A DNA stretch of 64,000 nt. Origin: Eustoma russellianum (taxonomy: Eukaryota > Streptophyta > Magnoliopsida > Gentianales > Gentianaceae). The DNA lies in contig AP025069.1 of assembly GCA_036186865.1 (NCBI GenBank), forward strand, positions 12,964,609-13,028,608. The letters are read 5' to 3'. Shown here piece after piece: positions 1-12,229 of this stretch. Under the pieces are notes generated by a model. That model made no database searches, was not told the origin of the DNA, and saw only the letters and a list, made by a program, of their open reading frames with translations. A program made the translations under genes and the position numbers. The stretch's first letter is position 1. Each line of letters starts with the position of its first letter.

Positions 1-159
1 TTTTGGTTATAAGTTGTGACATTAAAATCATGTTTGGTTATTTTGAAAATCATCCAAAAGGGAAAGATGTTGAGAAATATGTTTGTATAATTTTCAAAGT
101 CATGATTTTAAGTGGTGAATACTTAAAAATGTCACACATGGAGTTATATGTGATTAAAA

Positions 160-430
160 GTTGAAAAAGTTGACATCGATCTCTCAGGTTATTGCACATC
201 GATCGATCTATGTACATAGATCTCTCACATCGATCGATCTATGTAAAGCAGACAAGATTAAGACCTTTCTGCAAGACATCGATCTCTAAACCTGAGACAC
301 ATCGATCAATCGATGTACATCAAACCCTCACTTCGATCGATCGATGTAGGTCAGAGGCAAACTCTGAAACTTTCTGTGAGACATCGATCTCTGAAGCTGA
401 GGCACTTCGATTGATCGATGTCTAGGGTTT
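160..430. repeat. ATCGAT-rich imperfect tandem repeat inside the LTR
   Basis: At least eight copies of ATCGAT-type words occur here, several as the self-complementary ACATCGATCGAT...ATGT form. Two longer units of about 107 bp can be lined up: each has a TTTCTG block, then GACATCGATCTCT, then a TCGATCGATGT-type palindrome. Function unknown; the position, upstream of the TATA box in the U3 part of the LTR, is compatible with an enhancer or with simple expansion. Confidence 0.7.
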
Positions 431-1739
431 TTAGAAATATTTTTTAAAATGTGATAACATGGTCGTGTTCATTTGTACATGATTTATACATGTTCATTAT
501 GTGCTTATTATGTGTTTTTGGTGATTATTATTGTCTTGTGACTAACGTGCCTTGGAAGTTTCTACAACTTACCAAAAAGGGCAAAATTGGTATTTTGAGT
601 TTTGTAGGAACATCATATGGCGGTAATATGTCAAGTACATATTCTTATCTTATAGTTATCATGACAAAGGTGATATCATGAGTATTTATGACAATCGGGG
701 TCATTTCTGAAGTTTTCTCACACCAGGGGTATTTTGGTCATTTCACCCCCAAGGGTATTTTTTGTATTTTCACTCAAGGAATCTCTTGAGCATATTATTA
801 TCTTCATTTTGGAGCTGTTTTATTATTATTTTGAAGATTATATGGTGATCTTATATCCTATTCTCTCAACCGATGATATTATTGACTATAGCTGGATATG
901 TGACGATTTGAAATGTCACATTCTATTTTTTCTTGAAGACCCTCTTATATATGTTATAAGAGGATATTTATCATCATTATTCAGAGATATTAAAGGTGTC
1001 AAAGGTTTGGAAATGTTCTTGACATATAAGAAGAAATATTGGGGAATTTCGGTGTTACACGTTGACATAATATTGTCAATTATTATCTATTTATTTCTTA
1101 TTCAAAAATCTGAGTTGCTACACATATATATATTTTGAAAAACGTGTATTATCAGGTGGATATGATGTTGTATATATTTTATGAGTTGGTGACAAGTGGA
1201 CAAATCAAAAAGGAGCTAGTTGGCAAAAATGCCAACTAGGAAAATTCAAAGTAGTAGCCAACGGCTACTAGAGCTTTTCTTGGTGAATTTTTCAGCAGAT
1301 TTTTGGAAGTCAAATGGAGCTCTCACATGCCCTATTATTGTGCTTAGAGTTGAGGATAATTTGGTGGTATTATCCTTTCTTATTTTATTAAGAAAAATCA
1401 AAAAGAATTTTTGGAAAATGGAAAAGGTAGCCAACGGCTACTTCTCCTTCTTGGAGCTGAAATTTGACTTTGAATTCTTCAAATCCCACATGCTTATTTT
1501 CAGGACTAGAAGTTGAGGTATTCTTGTGGCATTATCCCTCTTATTATCTTCATTTTGCAAAGGATAATTATGACTCGCCAAGGTGTAATAATAGGCCAAC
1601 ATGACATTGCCAAGGTGGACCAATCATTGTGTCTTATTTTGCCAAGTGCACAAGGCCAACCAATGATGAGAAGACATTTGGAATTGATGATGAAGATGGT
1701 GACACATTGAAAATCTTATCTTCAAGGCTCAAATCACAC

Positions 1740-1748
1740 TATAAATAG
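1740..1748 (+). promoter_or_regulatory. Probable LTR TATA box
   Basis: TATAAATAG lies in the LTR between an AT-rich U3 and the conserved R/U5 blocks, which is where a copia LTR promoter is expected. It would direct + strand transcription starting roughly 25-35 bp downstream. No start-site data can be seen. Confidence 0.55.
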
Positions 1749-2831
1749 AGGCAATGGTGAAGAAGATGAAACACACTTGAAGCTCACAAGCATTTGTTGA
1801 ATTGTCTAGCTTTCATCTTCATCTTCTTGTTGTTATTGTTTTATTAATTGTAGCAAAGGTGTTCTTGTTGTATTGTGGTGACCTACAAGCCTCTTGAGCT
1901 TCATTTGTAAGATTTATTAGCCATCTTTATAAGGCTACATCAATAGGTGTTAGAGGAGTTGCAACTAAGTGTTGCTTAGAAGGTGATTATCCAAGTCTTG
2001 AGTAGGGTTGGTGTATAACCCAAGGATCAAGCTTGGATCTTGTTGTAAGGTGTTCATTTCATAGTAAAATCCAAGGAAAGGTGTTCCTTGGGACTGGAGT
2101 AGGTCACATTGACCGAACCAGGACAAATCCTTGGTGTTCTTCTCTTGTTTCTTTATTTCTGTTTTCTGCCCGTTCTTGCTGCAGTTTTCACACAATTTCT
2201 CACAATTTGAAAAAATAGCTAAACATTTTTGAAATTTGTGATTTTTGGTGGAGTTATACTTCAGACTGTTAGCTTTCATTTGCAACAAGAATCACTTGAT
2301 TTGAGAAAGGGAAAGTTAGTCTTTAAGTCTTTGCAAAGTAACTGCTCCAATCTGGCTGCAATCTGACCAGTTTTGAGAAAACTTAAATTCTGTATTTTTT
2401 AAGAATTGTTTAAGGTTAGGGCCTTCTGGAAACATCATCTACACATCCTAAGGAGTGTTTTGATATAACCATCAACCTTTTTGGTTGAGTATTCAAAGAG
2501 AAAAACATTTTGCAAAATCAGCAATATTCTGTCCAATTCTGTCCAGATTGACCATCTGAATCTTTTTATTTGTTTGAAGGGCCAACGATCTTATTTTTGT
2601 CTGATTTTTGGACAGAGTCTTGTTAACTCATTGAAGTTCAATTCTGGAAAGTTTCATAATTTTTGGAGTTGTGTACAATTATTTGTGAATTTTTCAAAAA
2701 TGGGTTCTGAATCTGAGGTGGTCTCAGATTCTGTTTTCAAAGGGAATTTTAACAAAGGGTTGTACTGTAATTTCCGCTAACCACTATTCACCCCCCTCTA
2801 GTGGTGTTTATTGCAGGTGCACGGTCCAACA

Positions 2832-2847
2832 TGTATGTATGTATGTA

Positions 2848-2896
<49 letters not shown>

Positions 2897-2897
2897 T
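2832..2897. repeat. Compound microsatellite (GTAT)n (GT)n (TA)n (GT)n
   Basis: An uninterrupted run of tetranucleotide GTAT units changes to GT, then TA, then GT again. It sits exactly between the end of the 1-2831 LTR and a minus-strand Sirevirus LTR fragment. Other copies of that LTR also carry TA-rich tracts at this place (for example 48549-48570), so the run is probably an expanded tract of the flanking LTR. Confidence 0.9.
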
Positions 2898-3262
2898 AAA
2901 GGGGTGTATAATGAGAGGGAAGAAGAAGACTTTCCATTCTTCAATTTGTTGCCTTTGTGCCTTCTCCAAATATATCACCATTTAATGAACTACTTAGTTC
3001 ATTTAACTAAGTACTTCACTTAGTGAACTAGTTTAGTTCATTAATGGCGGCACCTGAAAATAGTTCAAACACAACAAATGTTTGCCATTTGATGTAAGCT
3101 TTAAAGCTTCATGGCTCCTTAGTACGACAACATTATATATGAACTATATAAGGCAGGTTTCATGCAAAAACGTGTCAAGTCATAAAACGTGTCATGCATT
3201 TCTTTATTACACGTTATTTGAATCATGCATTTTGTAATCACTCACACCCCTTTTTCTCTACA
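2898..3262 (-). mobile_element. Sirevirus LTR fragment (U3 terminus)
   Basis: It matches the right-hand ends of the B and C LTRs: the GGAGACTTTCC-like block, the palindromic GAACTA/TAGTTC blocks, GGCACCTGAAAATAG, TTTGCCATTTGATGTAAGC, and the terminus CCCCTTTTTCTCTACA at 3247-3262. In minus orientation this is the LTR 5' end (TGTAGAGAAAAAGGGG). The rest of this LTR should lie left of the 1-2831 LTR, which may have inserted into it; that is inference. Its insertion point would be in element F, just before 3263. Confidence 0.7.
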
Positions 3263-4089
3263 ATATTCTAGTGTCATTGCTTAATCGCATATCATTCCAC
3301 TTATTATTTACGGACTTATGATAAGATTCTCTTATATTCCCATTAAAGTACACTATATATTAATCTGCTTAGGGTATTCTACCACCTCATATTTCTGTGC
3401 ATTATGTTATCTTTTGTACCTACTTATTTCAACCGTTAACCCTAATCTGGTAGATCTTACCTAATTTTAGCCACTCTTTAGTCATGCTTACTCGATTTCA
3501 ATTTAAGCTTGCTAACTCCAACCAGATGTTTCGACGTTCCTTGAAATTCATAATTAATCCCTAGTATGTAATGACATAGGATATCCTTATCTTTACTTAT
3601 ATTATCCTGCACGTATTGCTATGAATTTATATCCTGAATGCGACGAACATTTTTAACCTTTTGTCAAAATTCCTAAATTCGCCTTCTAAACCCTAAATTT
3701 ACCATTTGTACAATTTATTTGCAAACCCTAATGTTATAACTCTTATAAGTCGTTTATTATAGTTCAATTGCATATCATAACTTTGACAACATGCGTAATT
3801 CCAATTCTAACAGTATATTCTAGGTATTTGTCTTTATTCTTCCATATGATCGTATCTTAATCTTATTACTAAGTTTACCATTCATTTTTAAACTCGTTAT
3901 TAGGGTGATTTTTTTAATATCGTAACTTAAGTTCTAACAATCATTCCCTACGTATTCCCATCTTACTACACTAAAATACCTCTTAGCAGTCACCATTTGC
4001 ATTTAACTCCTAAACAAGGTTTTTATACTGATAACACTAGCTGCAATTAAATTGTGTAACTAGATGTACATGTCACGATATCCGGAGCA
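3263..4089 (-). other. Element F interior without recognisable coding sequence
   Basis: AT-rich, no frame open for more than a few dozen codons, and no protease or RT motif could be read on the minus strand. By position it should be the gag/protease end of element F, heavily decayed. Confidence 0.4.
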
Positions 4090-5182
4090 TCCTCAACCAC
4101 AGTATCCGTCCTATCATGGGCTCGGGCATTATCCCTTGGACATCCTCTTTGCTGCTGCGCCCTTCCCTGTGGCCCATTGCTATGCTCCAGACAGTGTTTG
4201 ATCACGTGCCCAATCTTGCAGGCGAAACATGCACCGGTCTTCCTACGGCACTCACCAGTGTAATGAATCTAGCAATCAGCACATCAGGAACTGATTGGTA
4301 TTCGTGGAAACTACTGTTAGGGTCGTGTGTCGGGCATCGGATGGCGTCTAACCTGCAGTCTATTCCCATCCTCAGTACTCTCTAGAGACCACTTAATTCC
4401 GGCCTCCCTATCTTGTAGTAAAGCAATGCGCTCCACGCGGTAGCAATCATCCAATATAACTCCCCAAAATTTCTTGAATTTGCATTAACTGTCCAGGCCT
4501 GGATCCGAGAATCTAGGCCACACACAAACTTAATCATCCTGATCCTCTCATCAGCCATTATTGAAAGAACATACTAGCCCAGTGCGGTGAATCGGCTTGC
4601 GTACTCAGAAACTGTAGCACTTGGCTCCTGCCTCAGTGACTCGAACTCCCCAATCCTCTGAATGATCACTGACGGAGGAATATAAAACTTGTAGAACTCC
4701 TTCAGAAACTTCGTCCATGCTACAGGTCGGGGCAGTGGCTGGATATAAATCTTCCCCCACTTCTCGGCTTTACGAACCAGAAAAGGCCGAACAATCTCTG
4801 CTTCATCTCCTCAGGCACTTGTATCCACTCGAAGCTGCTCTCAACTTCATCTAACCATATCTCAACCTCATACACATCAGGCCCTCCTTCAAATCTTAGA
4901 ATCTGCGCCCTCATAATCTCCCCGTAGAAGAAACCACTACTCCTCTGAGACTGTGGGGGTGAAAGTGGTGGTGAGGTCTTCACCGTCCCGACTATCCAAC
5001 CCAGCTGGATTAGGGCTTCAAAACATTGCCTGAATTATCTCTCTCAGAAAGTGTGCCGGTGGAGGTGGAACATGCTCCGGTTGTGACGGTACCTACTTTA
5101 TAGCCGGTAATACCTGTGGTGGTGGGGGGGGTAACTATGCTGGTCTATCGGCGCGTGGTCTGCCTCTCCGACGTGATGACAT
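4090..5182 (-). pseudogene. gag: Element F gag (Tekay/Del type), broken
   Basis: The likely start is the ATG at 5182, which opens with MSSRRRGRPRADRPA, a typical arginine-rich N-terminus of plant chromovirus Gag, and then hits a TAG stop. A later open piece (4983-4720) carries the start of the Retrotrans_gag domain (RAQILRFEGGPDVYEVEIWL, then VESSFEWI). After a frameshift the domain continues through about 4400 with SLRQEPSATVSEYASRFTALG, resembling the same region of E's Gag. A zinc knuckle reads CFACKIGHVIKHC near 4190-4230; it is CX2CX3HX4C, one residue short of the usual CX2CX4HX4C. Gag would form the virus-like particle. With an early stop, a frameshift and a shortened knuckle it cannot be functional. 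Confidence 0.8.
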
Positions 5183-5438
5183 CTTACTGGAGACATTTTA
5201 TATCAATCCATAATCAATAAGTACTTATGAAAATATTATTCAAGTTATTTTTTTCCATATTTTTAGACTGTATTTCTAATTATTAGGGTTTTCACTATAT
5301 CCGTCTATTTCTTATAAGGTTATTTTGTGCGTTAACCCTAAACCAATCTAGTTCGCTTAGTCTAAGGCTGAACTATCAGTCTAAAACTTAGATTCTAAGT
5401 GTTTACTTTACTGTTTTCGCTGTAGATCTAGATCCTGG

Positions 5439-5450
5439 GCTCTGATACCA
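5439..5450 (-). promoter_or_regulatory. Element F primer binding site (initiator Met tRNA)
   Basis: On the minus strand this is TGGTATCAGAGC, complementary to the 3' end of plant initiator-Met tRNA, two bases inside the LTR edge at 5453. It fixes the orientation of F as minus. Confidence 0.9.
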
Positions 5451-5452
5451 CC

Positions 5453-6685
5453 TGTAGCGCCTTATGCGGAACTAGGGTTTTGGCACGGTGTACCGCCATA
5501 CTCTACTACGAGAAGTACAAGGCGTCAATCCTATACATGTGCATGTTGACATGAATCGTAAATCGAGATAGCGGAAGCAAAATAAAGATAAACATACGAT
5601 ATGCGTAATAATACAAATCATCATAAGTGCTTACAAATCATAATGTACAATTTCTCAAAATAATCTAAGTACATCATGATAAAAATATCCAACATAGCCA
5701 ATACATGACTCCGGCCTACATCTCAGCTCACGGGTACTCTAGCCGGGGTCCTTCATCAATGAACAAAGCATCAGGGTCACTGTTATCTGTAATGTGATAA
5801 GGCAAGTATGAGCCATAAAACACTAATCGCTCAGCAAGTAATCTGTCTAGATACGTCATGTGGATCATGCATGGGAGACGGGGTAATAAAATAACGATAC
5901 GTAAATAAAGAACATAACATTTCATGCCTCCAATTTAAATAAACAAAGTGCATAACATAAAGTTAAATAAATAACATATAACACAGTATATCTCTATCAT
6001 GTAACATTCCAGGCTATCAAGCCCCTAGAAAACGTCACTAGCATATGTCTCCATACTTAGAATCCTAATTAAGATCTAATATATCATCATACTTATTCTT
6101 ATCATATAGATGAATCAAGACCTATACAAATCATATAAATGCGATACTCTAATGATGCGATGCCTTTAAAATGATGTCATAAACATAAACTGTAATCATG
6201 TAATCTTCTTCCTTTTTCTGAAACATGTAAAAACATACCTTTTCGTAAAAATGACCTTTTCTTATGATAACTGTGAAACTGTACCTATCACTAACGGTAA
6301 ATCGGTATACCGGTGATCCTTTGTTCGTCAACAAAGAACACACTCAAGCCGGTATGCCCATGACATCAACCCGTTTGGGTTTCGATATCATGCGGCGCTC
6401 CACTCAATAATATCCGGCATGTCCCATGACATCCACCACTCCGGTTCCAATGTCATAAAGGCACATCAACTGAACAAATAAATACTGTAACATGACATGC
6501 GATAGCCGACTATACGATACATTTCTATGTGCCAAGTAAAGCTTTTATAAACACTTTATGAAATGTGACACATGTATGCATATGCCTTAACCACTTGCAC
6601 ATGTTATCATTTATGTGTTTCTTAAACCTTCTTATATCATTAAATTCTAAAACCCCACATATATATACATATCCCATGCCCTAAA
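5453..6685 (-). repeat. Element F 5' LTR, piece 1
   Basis: Begins TGTAGCGCC next to the PBS. It runs to the insertion point of E, where the last five bases, CTAAA, are duplicated at 18150-18154. No coding sequence is seen. Confidence 0.75.
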
Positions 6686-7384
6686 TGTAGCGCCCCACAC
6701 CCAGACCTCGTCCGAATACGGTGCACCCGCCGTACTTCACTAAGGAGAGTACAAAGCGTCATGCATAACATGCGAAAATCCATATCATAAGCCATGGACT
6801 CTCATGTTACCATTTAACATGGTAGCAAAATTTCGGCAGAATTAAAAACTTTTAAATAAGCATGCATACCGAAATACTAAGTCCCCAAAACATTAGTCCA
6901 TCAAACAAGAAAACCGAAATTCAGAAAGCTCCAACATAGTTCATAATACAAACATCATAGCAGCACAAAAGTCCTTAAGCATCGCCTCCTTCTGACTTCC
7001 TCGTCTACGGGTACGGCACTCTCGGCTCATCCTCGATCCACTCAATCTTAGCATTATCTGGCTCTAGGGAAAAATAAAGGTTTGACTGATAAAAATCACC
7101 CAGCAAGAATACAATAAACTACCATGACATACGTAAAGAATTATAACATGAACGTAATAACCTGAAAACCTTAAACAATAATTCATACCTGTCTTTAATC
7201 CTGAGATTGCTTAACAATATAGCTTAAACACAACTTTAGTAATGCTTATCCACTATTATCTTATTAATCATTAACAGTAACATACAACATGTCAGCGTGC
7301 TCATGAGTTTTGCAAAATGCAATGCATGATATCATGTTATATCAAAACATCATTTTGGTCCCATAAATAACATGTCATAAAAAC

Positions 7385-7567
7385 AGAGTGTCAGATCAGT
7401 TAACCCCTGATCTAAGCGGGTCCAGAACATATATCAGATCAATTAACCTCGGATCTGAACGGGTCCAGAACATGTATCAGATCTAACCCCGGATCTGAAC
7501 GGGTCCAGAACATGTATCAGATCAATTAACCCTGGATCTGAGCGGGTCCAGAACATGTATCATGTCA
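7385..7567. repeat. 43-bp tandem repeat, four units (E left LTR)
   Basis: Units contain AGATCAATTAACCCCGGATC followed by a GCGGGTCCAGAACATGTATC block. The GGGTCC word starts at about 7418, 7461, 7501 and 7544, so the period is 43 bp with one 40-bp unit. A degenerate fifth copy with CGGAGTCGGG follows near 7590. Confidence 0.88.
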
Positions 7568-8418
7568 ACAGACCAATTAACCCCGGTTCCGGAGTCGGGT
7601 TAGTCGCATGCTTAGCCGGCAAAGGAAATCATGAAACTTTCATTAAAACGTGGGACCATAAAAACTTTTCATGCGTAACGAAAAACATTTTCACTTGAAA
7701 AGACTTACTTGCATAAAATTCGTAAAATCAGATTCATGTGGCATATGGACTTGCATATACATGGAATGATATGCAATGCAAATCATGACGTGAATAATCA
7801 TAAGCATTTCCTTATAACTTGTCACAAGCATGATTTTGGAACTAAGAATTTCCAGATTTTCTACTTTATGTTTATAGGCGGCTAACTAGGCTTATGAGAC
7901 CCTAAAATCTTCATTATTTGGATCATAACTTGAAAAACACCCTATGGCTTAACCCTTATAAGCCCAAACCGTATATAGAGGCCCATATCCTCCAAATTGA
8001 GCCTTCTTAAATTAATCCTCTGTTCAGCCCAATTTTCAGTTTTAGTACATCCACTTTGTGTTCGTAATTACCCATTAAACGTTAGGACCAACCAGATTAA
8101 TTTATATGGTCATACTCCTTTATGTCTTGAGTGATCACCATAAAATTTTCAGATCAATCTAACAACCTTAAAGGGTTCATTTAATCATTTTTCTGAAATA
8201 CGTCATGTGCTGAAACTGGACTGACCCATTTTACTACAAATTTAATTGTGGCAAATCCATGACTTCTTTTTCCGAAATTCTAACTCACCCATGTCATAAA
8301 CATGTGAAATTAGCATCCTACCGAAAATTAGCCCATTTTCATGTTCCCAGGGTCCATTTCTGAGTCCAGTAACCCGTTACTTAATTTCTGCTCTGTTCCA
8401 GTAATTTCAATTGAGCAG

Positions 8419-9170
8419 TTTTACTAATTAAATCATTAAAAATAATCCACAACTTGTTTTACCAAAATTCCAAGTTGCTTATTCACTACACACATAGGAT
8501 TGCTACCATGCCAAAATTAACTTTATTTAACATCTACAAGGTCCCTTTTTAAGTCAATCAAAAAGATGTACTGTTCTGCTCAGTTCCAGACTTTCCAGTC
8601 TGAGCAGTTTTACCAAATATTTTATTAAACATATTCCACAACTCATTTTATCAAAATTCCAACTTTCACATTTCCTACACCCAAAAAGCTGTCACCACAC
8701 CGGAAATCCGCTTTATTGAACATCTACAAGGTCTCTTTTCAAGACAATCAAAAAGATGTACAGTTCTGCTCAGTTCCAGACTTTTCAGTCTAAGCAGCGT
8801 TACCAAATATTTTATTAAAAACATTCCACAATTCATTTTACCAAAATTCCAACTTTTATATTTTCTATACACACAAGGCTGTCACCACACCGAAAATCAG
8901 TCTTATTGAACATCTACAAGATTCATTTTAAGACCATTCAACAAGTTATACCATTCTGCCAAGTTCCAGAATTTCCAGCCTGAGCAGTTCCACCAAATAT
9001 TTTATTAAAAATAATCCGTAGATTATTTTATCAAAATTCCAACTCTCATATCTGCTACACACATAAGGCTAACTTTGTACCAAAAATAAGATTTATTGAA
9101 GATCTACAAGGTCCATGTTTAATCTATTCAAAACGTAGTCAATTCTGCCCGGTTCCAGTGGTTTGATGTT
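8419..9170. repeat. 190-bp diverged tandem repeat, about four units (E left LTR)
   Basis: GAGCAG-type words followed by TTACCAAATATTTTATTAAA occur at about 8413, 8602, 8792 and 8982, a period of 189-190 bp. Each unit also carries CCAAAATTCCAACTT, a TATTGAACATCTACAAGG block and a TTCTGCTCAGTTCCAGA block. Units are visibly diverged from each other, so the array is old. Confidence 0.85.
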
Positions 9171-11129
9171 TTGCCATTCTTTCATGTCAAATGTCCACAA
9201 TTTGTCTTATTCTTATTAAATAGCTTATTGGTCACCACATACACCTTTTTCGCATGAAAATTCAGATTTTATTCTTTTTATTGGGTCAGCTTTGTATCAT
9301 ACCAAAACAGTTGTAGTTTGAACATAACAAGTATCATAATTGTTCCAAAACAAGTGTTCTTTCGTGAAGCCAAGACTTATCATCATCTTCACCTCTTGGT
9401 CCGAAAGTTATGAGGTGTCACACACCAAATTTACAACATTTGTTTGGACATGCAACACATTCTCATGCTAGTTCATCTTAAATCCTTCAAAGTAAACTTG
9501 TAAAATTACAAATAGCACTTGCATGTCACTTTGATGGTTCTTAAGTTTCATCCAAGTGCCATTCTTGTTCAAGGTCACTTAGTTGAACCTTAACTCATCC
9601 CAAAACAGCCTTATAGCATTTTGCATGTAAGAAAAGATTCCATCTTTGAAAGAATTAATCACATGCAAGGCATTGTTCTTAAGGAATCACTAAGACACAA
9701 TCTTGAACTTAAGATATTCAACTAAAGATCACATCTTAGGAACTTCTAGCCATTCAAGCCACTAATTCTTTAAGTAAATCATGACAGATTAGTGTATACT
9801 TGCCTCTTCAAGCTAAAGCTTTTGTCTTAGCTTGGTTGTAGAATGAGATGAGTTGAAACCTTTCTCCTCCTTCACTCTTGAGCATGCGGTTGGAATATGG
9901 AAGAAAAGGAGAATGTTAGTCATTATTATCTTAATGAAAATAGGGCTATTTTAAAGTTGAACATTCTTACCAAAATGAGATTTTGAATGGAGCTTTCCTA
10001 GCAAGAGCTTGCACCACTTAGGAGGTTGAAGATCTTGCACCCATTGAGCCTAAAGGCCACAGCTTTTGGTGGTTAGGAGAGGCAACCAAATGAGTTTCAT
10101 TCTTGAAAAATAAGGAACCCACTTAAGAAGTTTGGAACAAGGCTTACCTAGATGTCTTTTGAGCTTGAATGATGGTTGAAGTGAGCCTCCTAGCTTAAAG
10201 GGGCTGACCGGAAGTCGAGTATATGGGGAGATGGAAGAATTGCTTAAGTGTTGGCTTGAAAGATTCTTGACAAAGGGTTTAAAATGGAAGTGAGATGAGT
10301 TGTCTTGCAAGATAAAACAATCTAGGGGGTGAGGGGGAAAGGGTGGCCGGTTATGGGGAAGAGAAGGAGGGGCAATTTTCATGAAAAGTGGGAAAAGAAG
10401 TGTTGGGTTTGTAAATGGCAAGCTTTTTGTCTATCATGCTTGAATTAGTTTATTATTTGTTTTGCATGCCAATTTCTTTGTCTTAATTATATAATAGAAT
10501 TTAAGTAATTATTATAACTAATAGAATTGGCTAGAGAATTCTAGAAACCTTCCATGCCTTGGCCGAAATTTTGGGGCCTTTGGGGGAATTTTGGTATTTT
10601 CACGTTTATCATATCTCATCCTTATATAATTTATGTTATTATTTATTTTATCCAATTATGATTTTAATCTTGCTTTGTGAGGATCATTATGTTTGCATTT
10701 TTCTAAAAAGACTCTATTACGAGGTAGATCAAGGCCTCTTGGCTGAATTCTTGGGCTATTGGGAGGGCACGTTTGTCCTTTCACTCATTGATTCATTCAT
10801 ATAAATATGATATTGGTTCTAACATCTAATTTATAGTGTAGGTTGTGAGTCTTGCTTTGAGGAAGCTACTTCGCCTAATCTTCTTATGAAATGGAAACTA
10901 TTCCAAGATCCTCCAATGCCCACTAACCGAATTTGCTATGTCTTGGAGGGTTAGATGTCCAATTCACGCGCTCTACGACATCCGTTTGTATAATTATATT
11001 ACACCTATCTCAAAGAAAGTTTAGATACAAAACCACTAAGGTAACTTAATAAAATGCAACTTCGAGAGCTTACTTATTACGTCGCAGCATACGGGTCCTA
11101 GTTTAGTACGATTTTCGTGGGGTACAACA

Positions 11130-11141
11130 TCCTCCACCCTT
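11130..11141 (-). promoter_or_regulatory. Element E polypurine tract
   Basis: On the minus strand AAGGGTGGAGGA directly precedes the 3' LTR. Just upstream is the GTTTCGAGGACGAAAC block usual at the end of Tekay pol. It would prime plus-strand DNA synthesis. Confidence 0.88.
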
Positions 11142-12229
11142 ATTAAAAGTTTCGTCCTCGAAACTTAAGAGTACTAGCCAAGGGACGTGGTATGACTCAT
11201 TTCATGCTTCTTCGATTCGCGAGTCCATCCTACTAAAGTGGAGATTGGCATTTCCTTCCGTACCGTGTTTGTAAGGTTACCAAAATGGTGGACTCCGTCA
11301 AACAATCATCTTATCACTCACTAGTAACCTGTCCATTTTTTGTCCTTGACACGATAGTCACGAAATCTACAGTGACACGATTCCATTTTCTCTTGGAGTT
11401 TGAATGGGTTGCAACAAACTTGCGGGTCTTTGATGTCCAATCCTTATCCTTTGGTAGGTAAGACATAGCAAAATATCTGTCTAGTCCCTTTACAACTACT
11501 TTGTTCAGCCTTTCCTAGAGTTTACGTTAGGACTTATCCTTTATTCTCTAAGGATATTATCCTCCTCAGGTCTTAAGCACCTCCAATCTCGATGCTTATG
11601 TGCTGATGATGATATTCCTTCCAGGGTCGACAATGGTGATCATGTAATATTAAGATTTACTTCTCTTCGTTAAATATGCAGAACATGATAGAGATCCTTA
11701 ATTTCAGTCTATAAATTATGCGCTCACCTTTTTTGATCATCATTGTGTAAACACGTGCTAGCTATATTTCGTATATATTCGTATCGATCAGTATTCAAAA
11801 TTGCTCTCCTAGAATTCATGTTCGATGATTCATACCTTAGTTGGAGAATGTACTTTCGTAGAACGGTGAACTCTAAATCTTTGGTCAAGTCCTATCAAAC
11901 TCATCTACTTCGTCGATATACCATCATTGTAGTAATCGAATCTAAAATCGTAATCCTTTCCTTAAATCTTATGTCCTTTCGAGGGTTTCTCGCTCTTCAC
12001 AAAATCTGTGTTTCATGTTTCAAAACGTAAAGGTATCCCTATTTACTTGGTACACATACATTATTTGGATTACCAAGCTAGGCGGAATTCCGTCACACCA
12101 TATCGTTACTGCTAGAGTGCGTTAAATACTCTTAGCTTGTAATTTCTCGTCCAACTATAAAGGGTTATATCTCACGGGATTTCCCCTTTTTTCCTCTCTA
12201 CTTTGTATTAGTTAGAGAAGGAATTTAAA
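11142..12229 (-). other. Element E interior, decayed pol region
   Basis: No open frame of useful length on the minus strand and no integrase or chromodomain motif could be read. Only the terminal GTTTCGAGGACGAAAC block is preserved. It is probably a decayed, shortened pol. Confidence 0.5.

Larger units (their letters stand above)
1..2831 (+). mobile_element. Sirevirus-type LTR, 3' part (left end outside window)
   Basis: No protein-coding region is visible. The stretch reads as the R/U5 side of a copia LTR in + orientation. It has a TATA box at 1740, then from about 1850 to 2140 a series of blocks also found in the other Sirevirus LTRs here (a GACTGGAGTAGGT block near 2092 followed by GACCGAACCAGG and CTTGGTGT). 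It ends with the CACCCCCCTCTAGTGGTG block at about 2787-2806 and a terminal TCCAACA at 2825-2831. No primer binding site follows, so it is either a solo LTR or the 3' LTR of an element whose body lies to the left. It is a different subfamily from elements A, B and C: the shared blocks are recognisable but the rest is not alignable by eye. Confidence 0.7.
6686..11129 (-). repeat. Element E 3' LTR (left copy)
   Basis: 4444 bp, starting TGTAGCGCC and ending TACAACA. It holds two internal tandem arrays (43-bp and 190-bp units) but no credible gene. Open frames at 10050-10421 (-) and 10559-10804 (+) recur in the other LTR only because the LTRs are copies of each other. Confidence 0.93.

Noticed and set aside
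4116..4385. 89-codon + strand ORF
   Set aside because: It lies opposite the gag zinc-knuckle region of element F; the minus strand gives the recognisable protein.
10050..10421. 123-codon minus-strand ORF in E's LTR
   Set aside because: The right LTR copy does not keep the same open frame over its full length, and the sequence is proline/phenylalanine low-complexity.
10559..10804. Conserved 81-codon ORF present twice (also 17579-17824)
   Set aside because: The two copies are the two LTRs of element E. Conservation is explained by LTR duplication, and no domain is recognisable.
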